This document shows, in pieces, positions 53,270 to 62,941 of a DNA stretch of 64,000 bases. How positions within the stretch are numbered: position 1 is the first letter of the stretch; every line of letters starts with the position of its first letter. The position numbers and the translations under genes are program-made. Source of the stretch: an uncultured Bacteroidales bacterium (GTDB taxonomy: Bacteria; Bacteroidota; Bacteroidia; Bacteroidales; FEN-979); the NCBI GenBank assembly GCA_903875045.1, contig CAIQUS010000225.1, positions 1 through 64,000 on the forward strand. The letters run 5' to 3'. The notes under the pieces are model-generated. The model did no database searches, was not told the origin of the DNA, and saw only the letters and a program-made list of their open reading frames with translations.

Positions 53270-54013
53270 ATGAAAATCAAACAGCATATTCCGAATACCC
53301 TTACAATCATGAATCTTTTGTGTGGGTTGATCTCATTGGTGTTAACATTCGAAGGAAATTATGTGTCGGCTTCCCTGTTTGTTTTTTTGGCTGCCGTGTT
53401 TGACTTTCTGGATGGCAATGCAGCCCGTATCCTCAAAGCCCATTCGGAACTGGGGAAACAGCTTGATTCGCTGGCCGATATGGTTTCTTTTGGTGTTGCC
53501 CCGGGAATTATGATTTTTCAGATGATCTCCGTTAATTGCACCGGGAGTTGCAATATTCTGGAGCGTATGCAAATAACGCCCTACTTTGCGATGCTTATTC
53601 CCGTTTGTTCAGCACTGAGGCTGGCAAAATTCAACATTGACCTGCGACAGGAGGTTAATTTCATTGGAATACCAACTCCGGCCAATGCAATTTTCTTTGC
53701 TTCCATCCCTTTGGTCCTGTATGTTCAACCCGGTATGTTCAGCCTCATCCACCTGGATTTCCTTGTAACATTCTTTTCCAACACCCGCATACTGACCATC
53801 CTTGCGGTTTTCTTTTCTTATCTGCTGATTTCGGATTTTAAAATATTTTCGATGAAGTTTAAAAGCATGGCATGGCACGGGAACGAGTTGCGTTATGCAT
53901 TTCTGATCATATCCTTTATACTGTTCATCCTTTTTTTCCTGGCCGCCATCCCCATCATCATATTATTATACATTATGATGTCGATATTTTTTCAGAACTT
54001 CATCGTAGAGTAG
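53270..54013 (+). CDS. pssA: CDP-diacylglycerol-serine O-phosphatidyltransferase
   Basis: A 247-residue membrane enzyme that makes phosphatidylserine from CDP-diacylglycerol and serine. The complete CDP-alcohol phosphotransferase motif is visible: D48, G49, A52, R53, G62, D66 and D70 (DGNAAR...GKQLDSLAD). About seven hydrophobic helices follow. Its end faces the lptB gene with 3 bp between the two stops. Confidence 0.95.
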   Translation: MKIKQHIPNTLTIMNLLCGLISLVLTFEGNYVSASLFVFLAAVFDFLDGNAARILKAHSELGKQLDSLADMVSFGVAPGIMIFQMISVNCTGSCNILERMQITPYFAMLIPVCSALRLAKFNIDLRQEVNFIGIPTPANAIFFASIPLVLYVQPGMFSLIHLDFLVTFFSNTRILTILAVFFSYLLISDFKIFSMKFKSMAWHGNELRYAFLIISFILFILFFLAAIPIIILLYIMMSIFFQNFIVE

Positions 54014-54016
54014 CTG

Positions 54017-54739
54017 TTAGCGCAATTCAAAATTCTGGCCCAGATAGACTTTCCGGACATGCGGATCATCAGCCAGTTCCTGACCGGTGCCTGCCATAAG
54101 GATCGAACCTTCGAATAAAAGATAGGAGCGGTCTGTAATGGAAAGGGTTTCGTGAACATTGTGATCGGTGATGAGGACCCCGATGTTTTTCTCTTTCAAT
54201 CTGGTAACGATTTGCTGGATATCTTCCACCGCAATCGGGTCAATGCCCGCAAAAGGTTCGTCGAGTAACACAAACTTCGGATCAACCGCCAGCGACCGGG
54301 CTATCTCGCATCTCCGGCGTTCGCCTCCCGATAAGGTTATTCCCATGCTTTTACGCACATGCTGCAGCCCGAATTCGTCGAGTAATTTTTCTAATCGTTC
54401 TCTCTGCAGATCTTTGGTAAGACCAGTAAATTCAAGGATTGACCGGATATTGTCTTCAACACTGAGTTGCCTGAAGATGGAAGCCTCCTGGGGCAGATAA
54501 CTGATGCCACGCTGCGCCCTTTTGTACATCGGTTCTCTGGTAATGTTGACGTCGTCGAGAAATACTTCTCCTGACAAGGGTTTGATGAGTCCGACAATGA
54601 TGTAAAACGAGGTGGTTTTTCCTGCGCCGTTAGGTCCGAGCAATCCTACGATTTCTCCCTGGTTCAGTTCGATGGAAACCTCATTCACCACCGTGCGTTT
54701 CCTGTATTTTTTAACTATTTTTTCAGTCCTGAGGATCAT
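54017..54739 (-). CDS. lptB: LPS export ABC transporter ATP-binding protein
   Basis: A 240-residue ABC ATPase that powers lipopolysaccharide extraction from the inner membrane with LptF, LptG and LptC. Walker [10 protein letters not shown] (35-43), Q-loop YLPQEASIF, signature [15 protein letters not shown], Walker [14 protein letters not shown] and switch TDHNV are all present. The blocks [13 protein letters not shown] and [10 protein letters not shown] are typical of LptB. It is 45 bp downstream of the DUF5686 gene. Confidence 0.95.
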   Translation of the reverse strand: MILRTEKIVKKYRKRTVVNEVSIELNQGEIVGLLGPNGAGKTTSFYIIVGLIKPLSGEVFLDDVNITREPMYKRAQRGISYLPQEASIFRQLSVEDNIRSILEFTGLTKDLQRERLEKLLDEFGLQHVRKSMGITLSGGERRRCEIARSLAVDPKFVLLDEPFAGIDPIAVEDIQQIVTRLKEKNIGVLITDHNVHETLSITDRSYLLFEGSILMAGTGQELADDPHVRKVYLGQNFELR

Positions 54740-54784
54740 GAAATAGGTTTTATTTGAGTAAATGTTGGTTTCCTGCGGGCAAAT

Positions 54785-57265
54785 TTAGAAAGAAAAGAAT
54801 AACGATATGAATAAACCGAATTTTGAAACCTCTGGATTTCTCTCGTCATGAAGGTGGCTCATCCGCCAAACCGCATCGATTTTTACAATTTTAAAAATAT
54901 TTTCAATCCCGACGCCTGCTTCATAATATGGTTTGCCGGAAAAGGACCGCAGGTTTCCGGGGAAGCGGGAATATTGTGCGTTTTTTTCACTCAGTGTGCC
55001 ATAAACAGCACGAACGTGCGCAACTTCACGCCATTTCAATTTTCGGAACAATGGGATTTTATTGAAAAGCAATCCGCTGAAATGATGGGTGTAAGATGCA
55101 CTGATCCATGAATCGCTGACAAATTCGTAATAATTCATCAGGTTCGCAGAATTATCATCATAAAAAAATGTTTGGTTGCCATCATGTATCCGAAGCAGGG
55201 GGTAGGGCAGGATTCCCCATATTTTTCCTGCTTCAATGATGTATTTTGACCATCCGATGGTCGCAAAATTAAACCATTGTGATACATTCAATACCAGTTT
55301 CTGGTATTCATAATCACTCTTAAATGCCTGTGGTACGCCATACGTGAAACTTAACTGGGCAATAGGGTACACCGAACTGATTGTAACACGCGCAAATTCT
55401 GCCGCCAGAAACCGTTCATGGAATGAAATTCTGGTATCGAATTGTATTTCAGAGGTATAAATGGAGTTCATAAAAACCGGAGTACCCCCCTGGTCGGGAA
55501 AAACTATGAATTCAGTCGTACCAAGGGGGAAAAGTTCACGATGGATAAGGTGCAACCTGTTGATAAACCCGGTATGCCACTCATGTTCATAACAAACCCG
55601 GTAATCGCGCACCATGGTGAGTTTGTTGTTTGGTCCGCGGTGAAAGAGCGAGGAAAGAATGTTGTCGTTTGAAAATGCCGTCGGACTTGAGCCTAATTGC
55701 TCAATGTCATATTTATAACCGGCGGTCAGGTCGCGGCGCGGATTCTTGCTGAACATATATATGAGGTCACCTCCATATTTGAATGTCTGGTCGAGGGTGC
55801 CGTACGCGAGGTAACCTTCAAGTTGTATTATCTTACTGAACCTGTTTGAGGTGCGCATCCCAAACCGAAAACGTGCACCCTCATTGCCGTTATAGCTGAA
55901 AAGCTTAGAATAAGGGCCGAGTTCAAATTTACCCCACTTAAGATACCCGGTAAAAACAGCATATAAAATATCAGTATATGATCTGAATAAAGGCATTGAT
56001 TTTACAGAGTCTACCATGGTATATATTCCCTGTTCTTTCCGGCTCAGTTTTTCATGCCTGATCGTGTCCCAATAATCTTTTGACCTCAAAGTTGCATCCG
56101 GATCGATGAAAACATCATTCGACACCCTGAAAAATCGCTTGCTCTCAGGGACATCGAATTGAAAATTTCTGTAAAAGGTAGTGCGGTGACCAAAGAACCC
56201 CAACGTCTTGTCTGAATTATCCAGGATGTTGAAATCAGCATTTAAAATATCTTTGGTCAACATCCAGAACATATTGTCAGTCCACTCAAACTCCTGCTCA
56301 ATCTCCAGATCATTGATGAAGTTGACATTGGCATCATCGGCGATGCGCATCTGAAATTTTTTGATAGCGAACGAGGTGTCACTGACCCACAGATTTCCTG
56401 AAAAGGTCAATTCTTGTTTCCTTCGTGGCTTAAACATGATATGATAGCACCATTTATTCGCAATGAAGGAACTGTCAACAAGATAGAATTTATAATAATC
56501 AATGGCGAAATCTGCAATGGGGCTGATAAAATTCTTCTCGAAGAGGGGGATAAAGTTCTTATAAATATCAACCTCCTCAGATAAATGGCCGAAAAATTGA
56601 GAAACACTGGCATTTTCAAGTCCGGAAATGGAAGAAGCGGTGATAATCTCTTTTTTTGAACGGGGTGATTTCCTGAAATAAATATCCGACATGGTTTCGG
56701 AAATCAGCACCGGAAGATAGGATTTGCCATTGAGTGTGGAGGTGTCAAGGTAATTCCAGACAAAGTCAAACTGCTTAAGGATTTTACGGTTCCGAAACTT
56801 TTCGCTGATATTGTTTGCATCGAATTGTATTTTTGTATAGGCCTGGTACTGGTATGTTTGAAAGGACTGCAGGTTGTTTTTATCCTTGTTCCGGATCACT
56901 TTTTCAAGGAGAATCTCCGCCGGATTTCCTTTGTATTTTATGGTGAGTTCCGGAAGGTTCAGGTTTTGTGGCAACAGTTCGAAATCAATTGTTTGAAACT
57001 GGTTGAGCTGAATTTTTTTCGTACGCCCGTTAAACCCGATCAAAAATGCCCTGACTGAATCGCCATTTTGTTTGAACTCGAGCGCATAATTTCCATTAAA
57101 ATCGGTCAGCGTACCGGCAGTCGTTCCTGGTATGATAATGTTGACAAATGGAATGGCTTCATTCGATTGCCCGTTTCGCACCGTACCCATTATTTTTGTT
57201 ACTTGCGCGAACGAATTGAGCGGGCAGAATGCCCAGCAAACAAGCAGAAAAACAACCTCCTTCAT
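54785..57265 (-). CDS. DUF5686/CarboxypepD_reg outer-membrane protein
   Basis: The start at 57265 (MKEVVFLLVCWAFCPLNSFAQ) removes a 17-bp overlap with kdsD and gives 826 residues with a clear signal peptide. Residues 25-110 form a carboxypeptidase-regulatory-like beta domain (GTVRNGQSNEAIPFVNIIIPGTTAGTLTDFNGNYAL). The long remainder matches DUF5686, a Bacteroidetes outer-membrane barrel family, and ends in FGLFISLFFSF. Its cargo or role is unknown. Confidence 0.85.
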   Translation of the reverse strand: MKEVVFLLVCWAFCPLNSFAQVTKIMGTVRNGQSNEAIPFVNIIIPGTTAGTLTDFNGNYALEFKQNGDSVRAFLIGFNGRTKKIQLNQFQTIDFELLPQNLNLPELTIKYKGNPAEILLEKVIRNKDKNNLQSFQTYQYQAYTKIQFDANNISEKFRNRKILKQFDFVWNYLDTSTLNGKSYLPVLISETMSDIYFRKSPRSKKEIITASSISGLENASVSQFFGHLSEEVDIYKNFIPLFEKNFISPIADFAIDYYKFYLVDSSFIANKWCYHIMFKPRRKQELTFSGNLWVSDTSFAIKKFQMRIADDANVNFINDLEIEQEFEWTDNMFWMLTKDILNADFNILDNSDKTLGFFGHRTTFYRNFQFDVPESKRFFRVSNDVFIDPDATLRSKDYWDTIRHEKLSRKEQGIYTMVDSVKSMPLFRSYTDILYAVFTGYLKWGKFELGPYSKLFSYNGNEGARFRFGMRTSNRFSKIIQLEGYLAYGTLDQTFKYGGDLIYMFSKNPRRDLTAGYKYDIEQLGSSPTAFSNDNILSSLFHRGPNNKLTMVRDYRVCYEHEWHTGFINRLHLIHRELFPLGTTEFIVFPDQGGTPVFMNSIYTSEIQFDTRISFHERFLAAEFARVTISSVYPIAQLSFTYGVPQAFKSDYEYQKLVLNVSQWFNFATIGWSKYIIEAGKIWGILPYPLLRIHDGNQTFFYDDNSANLMNYYEFVSDSWISASYTHHFSGLLFNKIPLFRKLKWREVAHVRAVYGTLSEKNAQYSRFPGNLRSFSGKPYYEAGVGIENIFKIVKIDAVWRMSHLHDERNPEVSKFGLFISLFFSF

Positions 57266-57266
57266 T

Positions 57267-58232
57267 TTATAGAATTCCTTCACGGAGGATATCGTGAAGG
57301 TGAATTACCCCCTTGTATTTTTGCTTGTCGACGACCAGAAGTTGCGTGATATTATTTTCCCTCATGATGCCCAGTGCATTCACGGCAAGTGTGTCAGATG
57401 CAATGGTTCGCGGATTTTTTGACATGATGTCGGCCGCATGGAGGATACTGATGTCCGTGTTTTTTTCGAGCATCCTGCGAAGGTCCCCGTCTGTAATGAT
57501 CCCGAGCAACGTTTGGCCTTTCAATACAGCTGTTGCGCCGAGTCGTTTTGATGAAATCTCAATAATGACCGTTTTAATGTCGTCATCATGCTGAACATAT
57601 GGAGCCGGATTCGCAGAATACAGTTCATTGACTTTCAGGTAAAGCTGTTTGCCGATGGCCCCACCAGGGTGAAGTTTGGCGAAATCTCCGGAGGTGAAAC
57701 CACGCGCCTCGAGCAGGCAAACCGCCAGGGCATCGCCCATGACCATTTGTGCAGTGGTACTCGAAGTAGGGGCAAGGTTAAGAGAACAGGCTTCTTTGGC
57801 AACCATTGTATTGATGACATACCTGGCTTGCCGGGCAAGGAAAGATTCTTTTTTACCAACCATTGCGATGAGTGAACTGCCAAATTCTTTGAGCAGCGGA
57901 ATCAGGATTTTTATTTCAGGGGTCTCACCGCTATTGGATATGCAAATCACAACATCTTCCTTTTGTATGGTCCCCAGGTCACCATGAATGGCATCGGCTG
58001 CATGTAAAAAACTGGCTGGTGTCCCTGTTGAATTAAAAGTAGCCACGATTTTTTGTCCGATGATCGCACTTTTTCCGATTCCGGTCACAATCACCCTGCC
58101 TTTTGATTCAAGAATCAGGGCAATACTGCTTAAAAAATCCGTGTCAACAGATTTTGTTAGATTTGAAATGGCAGTTGCTTCATCAGTTATTGTGTTGATT
58201 GCGACCGCTTTTAATGCTTTAATGTTTTTCAA
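57267..58232 (-). CDS. kdsD: D-arabinose 5-phosphate isomerase (KpsF/GutQ family)
   Basis: A 321-residue protein. The SIS sugar-isomerase domain (about 35-180) has VIVTGIGKSAIIGQKIVATFNSTGTPASFLHAADAIHGDLG and ISNSGETPEI. Two CBS domains follow (TTDGDLRRML-like and the end MRENNITQLLVVDKQKYKGVIHLHDIL). It makes arabinose 5-phosphate for Kdo synthesis in LPS. No ATG fits the N-terminus; the start is a TTG codon (58232-58230) directly before KNIKALKAV. Confidence 0.92.
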   Translation of the reverse strand: MKNIKALKAVAINTITDEATAISNLTKSVDTDFLSSIALILESKGRVIVTGIGKSAIIGQKIVATFNSTGTPASFLHAADAIHGDLGTIQKEDVVICISNSGETPEIKILIPLLKEFGSSLIAMVGKKESFLARQARYVINTMVAKEACSLNLAPTSSTTAQMVMGDALAVCLLEARGFTSGDFAKLHPGGAIGKQLYLKVNELYSANPAPYVQHDDDIKTVIIEISSKRLGATAVLKGQTLLGIITDGDLRRMLEKNTDISILHAADIMSKNPRTIASDTLAVNALGIMRENNITQLLVVDKQKYKGVIHLHDILREGIL

Positions 58233-58253
58233 AGCACAATTTATTTTTAATTA

Positions 58254-58287
58254 TTTGGTTATTTCCAAACGTTTATACTTACATTTG
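58254..58287 (+). promoter_or_regulatory. Candidate promoter for recQ
   Basis: TTTG (58254-58257) and TACATTTG (58280-58287) match the Bacteroidetes -33 and -7 boxes with a 22-bp spacer, slightly long. The recQ ATG follows 73 bp later. Confidence 0.5.
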
Positions 58288-58360
58288 TATATAGGCTCAT
58301 TAGAAAGTTACATGCTGACTTGAGCTGAACAAAAGTACTAAAATTAATTCAAGGCAAAAA

Positions 58361-60562
58361 ATGGAGGCCAAAAAGGACGAACACCAGTTACATGAAGTAT
58401 TGAAGAAAGTGTTTGGTTATGATAGCTTTAAGGGCAATCAGGAGGCTATAATCAAAAGTGTTTTGGCAAGCAATGATACCTTTGTCATCATGCCAACCGG
58501 CGGGGGAAAATCTTTGTGTTACCAACTCCCGGCGATGATTCTTCCCGGAACAGCAATAATTGTCTCCCCCCTTATCGCACTCATGAAAAATCAGGTTGAT
58601 TCAATCAGGAGTTTCGGTACAGAGAACAATGTAGCTCATTTTATGAACTCTTCGCTCACAAAGCAGGAGATCACACAGGTAAAGCAGGATATTGTGAGTG
58701 GCAGTACCAAACTGCTGTATGTAGCGCCTGAAACTATCACCAAAGAGGAAAATATAGAATTCCTGCAAAATATCCAGATATCATTTTATGCCATTGATGA
58801 GGCACATTGTATTTCTGAATGGGGCCACGATTTCAGGCCGGAGTACAGGAGGTTGAGGCCAATTATAGATGCAATAGGGCAGAAGGTGCCTGTTATTGCT
58901 CTAACTGCAACAGCCACCCCAAAGGTTCAGCAGGATATTCAGAAAAATCTGAATATGCTCGATGCCTCTGTATTCCTGTCTTCATTCAACAGGCCAAACC
59001 TCTATTACGAGGTTCGCGCAAAATCTAAAAATGTCACCAAGGATATCATTAAGTTTATCAAGAGCCATGCCGGTAAATCGGGCATTGTGTATTGTTTAAG
59101 CAGAAAGAAGGTTGACGAACTGTCAGAGAGTTTCGTGGTGAACGGGATAAAATCATTGCCATACCATGCCGGCCTTGATGCATCAACCCGTCGCCAGAAC
59201 CAGGATAAGTTCCTGATGGAAGAGGTGGATGTGATTGTAGCTACCATTGCTTTTGGAATGGGCATCGATAAACCGGATGTTCGCTTTGTAATCCATTACG
59301 ATATGCCCAAAAGCCTGGAGGGTTATTACCAGGAGACAGGCAGGGGAGGACGGGATGACGGAGAAGGGAATTGTGTCGCTTTTTACAGTTACGATGATAT
59401 CCAGAAGCTTGAGAAATTTTTAAAGGGCAAGGCAGTGGCTGAGCAGGAAATTGCGAAGCAACTTTTAATGGAAACGGTATCATACAGCGAATCCTCTGTA
59501 TGCCGCCGCAAACAACTGCTACACTATTTTGGGGAAATTTACACAGAAGATAATTGTCAGAACTGCGACAACTGTATGCATCCAAAGAAAAAATTTGAAG
59601 GAAAGCAATATGTTCAGCTGGTCCTTGAAACGGTAATTGCTGTAAAACAGCAATTCAAGAATAAACACATTATCAACATAATCCTTGGGAAGAGTGCTGC
59701 TACCATCAAGTCCTATAAACATAACAAACTTGATGTTTTTGGCAAAGGGTCAGACCATGATGAGAAATTCTGGAATGCGGTAATCCGGCAAACGCTGATT
59801 GAACGCCTGCTGACGAAGGATATTGAAAATTACGGCTTGTTGAAAATCAGCCCGGAAGGAACCCAGTTCCTTAAAAGTCCTCATTCGATCATGCTTGTAG
59901 ATGACCATGATTTCGAAAATCCGGAGGATGAGGAATTGTTTGAAGCACTCGGCTCTAAAAGCAGTACGGCTGATAAAACATTATTTGCCCTGCTGAAAGA
60001 TCTCCGCAAGGAAATTGCCCGCAAAGAGAAACTTCCCCCTTTCGTCATTTTTCAGGATCCTTCACTTGAGGATATGGCCATCCAGTATCCGGTAACTGTT
60101 GAAGAGTTGAAACAGATTACCGGTGTGGGATCCGGCAAGGCCTTGAAATACGGGAAACCCTTTCTCAGCCTGATCAAGGACTATGTTGAGGAGAACGAGA
60201 TCATCCGCCCGATGGACATGGTTGTGAAATCGGTGGTAAATAAATCCGGGATCAAAGTTTACATCATTCAAAGCATCGACCGAAAGGTAGCATTGGAGGA
60301 TATTGCCCTGGCCAAAAATCTCAGTTTTGATGAACTGATCATTGAAATGGAAAGTATTGTTGGTTCAGGAACTAAGATTGATATCAAATATTATATTGAC
60401 GAATTCGTTGACCCATATCACCAGGAAGAAATATTTGAGTACTTCCGGAAGGCTGAGTCTGACTCCATTGACGATGCGCTGAAGGAGTTGGGTGAAGATG
60501 AATTCACAGAGGAAGAGATCAGGTTAATGAGAATAAAATTCATGTCAGAACTAGGAAATTAA
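58361..60562 (+). CDS. recQ: ATP-dependent DNA helicase RecQ
   Basis: A 733-residue superfamily-2 helicase. Motif I MPTGGGKSLCYQLPA, motif II IDEAHCISEWGHDFRPEYRRL, LTATATPKV, and motif VI region YYQETGRGGRDD are all present. The zinc site CRRKQLLHYFGE...NCQNCDNC follows, then RQC and HRDC-like parts (near LFALLKDLRKEIARKEKLPPFVIFQD). A C-terminal extension of about 120 residues, found in many Bacteroidetes RecQ proteins, ends the protein. It unwinds 3'-5' in recombination repair. Confidence 0.96.
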   Translation: MEAKKDEHQLHEVLKKVFGYDSFKGNQEAIIKSVLASNDTFVIMPTGGGKSLCYQLPAMILPGTAIIVSPLIALMKNQVDSIRSFGTENNVAHFMNSSLTKQEITQVKQDIVSGSTKLLYVAPETITKEENIEFLQNIQISFYAIDEAHCISEWGHDFRPEYRRLRPIIDAIGQKVPVIALTATATPKVQQDIQKNLNMLDASVFLSSFNRPNLYYEVRAKSKNVTKDIIKFIKSHAGKSGIVYCLSRKKVDELSESFVVNGIKSLPYHAGLDASTRRQNQDKFLMEEVDVIVATIAFGMGIDKPDVRFVIHYDMPKSLEGYYQETGRGGRDDGEGNCVAFYSYDDIQKLEKFLKGKAVAEQEIAKQLLMETVSYSESSVCRRKQLLHYFGEIYTEDNCQNCDNCMHPKKKFEGKQYVQLVLETVIAVKQQFKNKHIINIILGKSAATIKSYKHNKLDVFGKGSDHDEKFWNAVIRQTLIERLLTKDIENYGLLKISPEGTQFLKSPHSIMLVDDHDFENPEDEELFEALGSKSSTADKTLFALLKDLRKEIARKEKLPPFVIFQDPSLEDMAIQYPVTVEELKQITGVGSGKALKYGKPFLSLIKDYVEENEIIRPMDMVVKSVVNKSGIKVYIIQSIDRKVALEDIALAKNLSFDELIIEMESIVGSGTKIDIKYYIDEFVDPYHQEEIFEYFRKAESDSIDDALKELGEDEFTEEEIRLMRIKFMSELGN

Positions 60563-60572
60563 TCAATTCATT

Positions 60573-61283
60573 ATGGAAGAAGAAAACATCGGGAACATTG
60601 ACCCTGTCAATGAGGAAGTAACCATTGCCGGGGGACAAAGTGAGGTAGTTCAGCAACTGCCGGCCAAACAACCATTTTTTAGTTTTAATTTCAATACTGT
60701 TCTGGGTCTGATACTATTATTGGGATTGGTCGTATTGTATGTTCTTCATTTTACAGGGCGTAATACTTCCGGGGCTCCGACTCCGCTTACTGTTCAGAAA
60801 GCTTCGGGAAAACAGCTTTCAGTGGTTTATATTAATACCGACAGCCTGAATGCTCATTATGAATATGTGAAAATTCTGCGCAAAGATCTGGAAGGGACTG
60901 GAAAAAGGTTGCAAACCGAGGTGTTGGCCGAGCAGGCAGCTTTGGAAAAAGAGGCAAATGAGTTTCAACGACAGGTTGCGGCCAATGCAATTCCTGAAGA
61001 AAAGGCCAAGGGAATGTATGAACAACTGATGCAGAAGCAGCAGATGCTTATGCAGAAAAAGGAACGCTATTCCCAACAGATTGCAGAACAGGAGATGAAT
61101 ATGAATATCCGACTGATCGACAGTGTGACGACCTTCCTGAAAAGATTCAATCGCCAGTACCAGTTCGATTACATCATGGCCTATAAAACCGGTGGTGAAA
61201 TTCTTGTTACCAACGACACCCTTGACATTACAAGATCGGTATTGGAGGAACTAAACAAAGAATACCTGCAGCGGAAAAAATGA
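60573..61283 (+). CDS. OmpH/Skp-like periplasmic chaperone with TM anchor
   Basis: A 236-residue protein. One TM helix (about 36-58, LGLILLLGLVVLYVLHF) follows a cytoplasmic acidic N-terminus. The periplasmic OmpH-like part contains VVYINTDSLNAHYEYVKILRKDLEGTGKRL, a long Gln/Lys/Glu coiled coil, and the end FDYIMAYKTGGEILVTNDTLDIT. Family members chaperone outer-membrane proteins. It begins 10 bp after recQ and overlaps the next gene by 4 bp. Confidence 0.87.
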   Translation: MEEENIGNIDPVNEEVTIAGGQSEVVQQLPAKQPFFSFNFNTVLGLILLLGLVVLYVLHFTGRNTSGAPTPLTVQKASGKQLSVVYINTDSLNAHYEYVKILRKDLEGTGKRLQTEVLAEQAALEKEANEFQRQVAANAIPEEKAKGMYEQLMQKQQMLMQKKERYSQQIAEQEMNMNIRLIDSVTTFLKRFNRQYQFDYIMAYKTGGEILVTNDTLDITRSVLEELNKEYLQRKK

Positions 61284-61660
61284 ACATTACGGCCCGTTTC
61301 CTCCTTGCGCTCCTGATCTGCACCATGGTTGCCGCGTGTAATGGGAAAAAGGATTTTGTCGTATCAGGTGAGGTGGTTTCAGCAGATTCACTGATTTCAC
61401 CCGATAAAATGATCCTGATTTTGTCTGATGTTCATATAATTGAGGCTTCCATGCTGATTGGCCGTAATGAAGGCAAGGAACCGGACGGCAAATCGGAACT
61501 TTATTACCAGGGCATCTTTCGAAAATATCAGATCAGTCAGAGACAATATGACCTGAGTTTAGCATACTATCGCAAGAACCCTGAAAATTTTGCCAAAATG
61601 TATGATAAGGTAATAGAGATCCTGGAGAATCGTCAAAAAAAGATCCCTCCGCAGAAGTGA
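61280..61660 (+). CDS. DUF4296-family lipoprotein
   Basis: A 126-residue lipoprotein (signal MVAAC, Cys20). The DUF4296 core is visible: PDKMILILSDVHIIEASMLIG, YYQGIFRKYQISQRQYDLSLAYYRKNPENFAKMYDKVIEIL. This Bacteroidetes-only family has no known function. It is coupled to the OmpH-like gene by a 4-bp overlap and abuts the next convergent gene with no gap. Confidence 0.85.
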   Translation: MNITARFLLALLICTMVAACNGKKDFVVSGEVVSADSLISPDKMILILSDVHIIEASMLIGRNEGKEPDGKSELYYQGIFRKYQISQRQYDLSLAYYRKNPENFAKMYDKVIEILENRQKKIPPQK

Positions 61661-62098
61661 TTACTGCTTTGTGTAAATTGCAATGGCATTTAGGAGGTTA
61701 GCCCCATCGTCAAGTGTGTAATTCCAGTTGATTTTGGAACCGGATAAATTTCCTGAACCATTGATCTTTAAACCTGTTCCAATAACCTGATTGGCATCAA
61801 GGATGATGGAAGATCCGGCGATTTCTGCCCCGGCAGGTATACTTGAAGAACCGGTCCCTGCAAAGTTGTAGATAAATACACCACTGGATGAACCAGGGTC
61901 GGCAGAGATGGTCACTTCGTATGAAAGTTTTGTATATGATTCAGTAACATTCCATTTGCCGAGAAATGCTTCTCGGGTCGTACCGGGCGTGTCTGTTGAT
62001 TCTTTGGTGCAAGCTGTTATAACTACGGCCAATACCACGACAGCCATGACATTGGCAATGAGACGGATTTTCTTGGTTATGATTGAGTCACCTTTCAT
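61661..62098 (-). CDS. Lipocalin-like lipoprotein, unknown function
   Basis: A 145-residue lipoprotein with the signal LAVVITAC (Cys30) and a mature beta-rich part (FLGKWNVTESYTKLSYEVTI, SGNLSGSKINWNYTLDDGA) similar in style to lipocalin-like Bacteroidetes lipoproteins. It is encoded convergently against the DUF4296 gene, with adjacent stop codons. No more specific family is recognised. Confidence 0.65.
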   Translation of the reverse strand: MKGDSIITKKIRLIANVMAVVVLAVVITACTKESTDTPGTTREAFLGKWNVTESYTKLSYEVTISADPGSSSGVFIYNFAGTGSSSIPAGAEIAGSSIILDANQVIGTGLKINGSGNLSGSKINWNYTLDDGANLLNAIAIYTKQ

Positions 62099-62240
62099 AG
62101 ACTTGAAATTATATAGTGTCTGTTTGATGGATTTAATGATATTTTTTACAAATATACTGATAATCTTGTCAGCCGGATTATCATCCTTTTTTTTCTTTCC
62201 GTACTTGGGGCAACCAATAGCAATATTGCAGTAAAAAAAC

Positions 62241-62248
62241 TACATTTG
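62241..62248 (+). promoter_or_regulatory. Candidate -7 box upstream of the microcompartment operon
   Basis: TACATTTG matches the Bacteroidetes -7 consensus 38 bp before the first BMC start codon. No convincing -33 box is seen at 19-22 bp. The site is at the right place to start the shell-gene transcript. Confidence 0.45.
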
Positions 62249-62286
62249 CATATTCATGTTGTAATTTTTAAGAAAGGGCAATAACC

Positions 62287-62910
62287 ATGATTGATTTAAG
62301 AACGTATATATTCCTGGATTCTTTACAGTTACAGATGGCCTCTTATTTATCAACCGTATCAAGAGGGTATTTGCCCGTTGCCGGACAGGCTTGCTGTATT
62401 ATTGAAATAGCGCCCGGAATAGAGATCAATACACTTACTGACATTGCCTTGAAAGCCACACGAGTGACACCTGGCATGCAGGTCGTTGAAAGGGCTTATG
62501 GAATGCTGGAAGTGCATTCCGATAGTCAGGGAGAAACCCGGATGGCGGGAGAAGCTGTACTAAAGGCCATCGATAAAATTGAGTATGACCGGATTAAACC
62601 CAGGATTCTTACGAGTCAGCTTATTAAAAACGTCGAAGACCATCATGCGCAACTGATCAACCGGACGCGAATGGGCATGATGCTGTTAAAAGGTGATACC
62701 TTGTTTGTGCTTGAAGTTGAACCTGCCGGCTATGCCTATTATGCTGCCAATGAAGCAGAAAAATCTGCTCATATCAACATCGTCGATGTAATGGGATTCG
62801 GTAAATTCGGAAGGGTTTATATAGGAGGAAAAGAGGCAGAAGTGCTGGAATGTAAAACAATTGTCGAAAAACGTCTTGCAGAAATATCAGGAAGGGAAGA
62901 TTACAAATAA
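62287..62910 (+). CDS. Bacterial microcompartment shell protein, tandem BMC (BMC-T-like)
   Basis: A 207-residue shell protein that appears to hold two BMC-type units: about 1-100 ([44 protein letters not shown]) and about 115-205 ([43 protein letters not shown]). It is expected to form a pseudohexameric trimer in the facets of a proteinaceous organelle. The units are rather diverged from one another and from canonical BMC-T proteins. First gene of the shell operon; a partial Shine-Dalgarno (AAAGGG) lies 8 bp upstream. Confidence 0.82.
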   Translation: MIDLRTYIFLDSLQLQMASYLSTVSRGYLPVAGQACCIIEIAPGIEINTLTDIALKATRVTPGMQVVERAYGMLEVHSDSQGETRMAGEAVLKAIDKIEYDRIKPRILTSQLIKNVEDHHAQLINRTRMGMMLLKGDTLFVLEVEPAGYAYYAANEAEKSAHINIVDVMGFGKFGRVYIGGKEAEVLECKTIVEKRLAEISGREDYK

Positions 62911-62926
62911 TAACCAATATTATACT

Positions 62927-62935
62927 AAAGGAGAG
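62927..62935 (+). promoter_or_regulatory. Strong Shine-Dalgarno of the BMC-H gene
   Basis: AAAGGAGAG lies 6 bp before the ATG at 62942. Such a canonical site is unusual in this window, where most starts lack one. It decides the start at 62942 over an in-frame upstream codon that lies within the preceding gene. Confidence 0.75.
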
Positions 62936-62941
62936 ATTCTT

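Noticed and set aside
53018-53287. 89-codon minus-strand frame upstream of pssA
   Set aside because: Most of it is the dispersed repeat; the peptide (NRKEHKENAKIHRDN) is the usual translation of CGCAAAG units.
62861-62941. 27-codon N-terminal extension of the BMC-H gene
   Set aside because: It overlaps the preceding shell gene; the strong Shine-Dalgarno and the canonical BMC-H N-terminus support the ATG at 62942.
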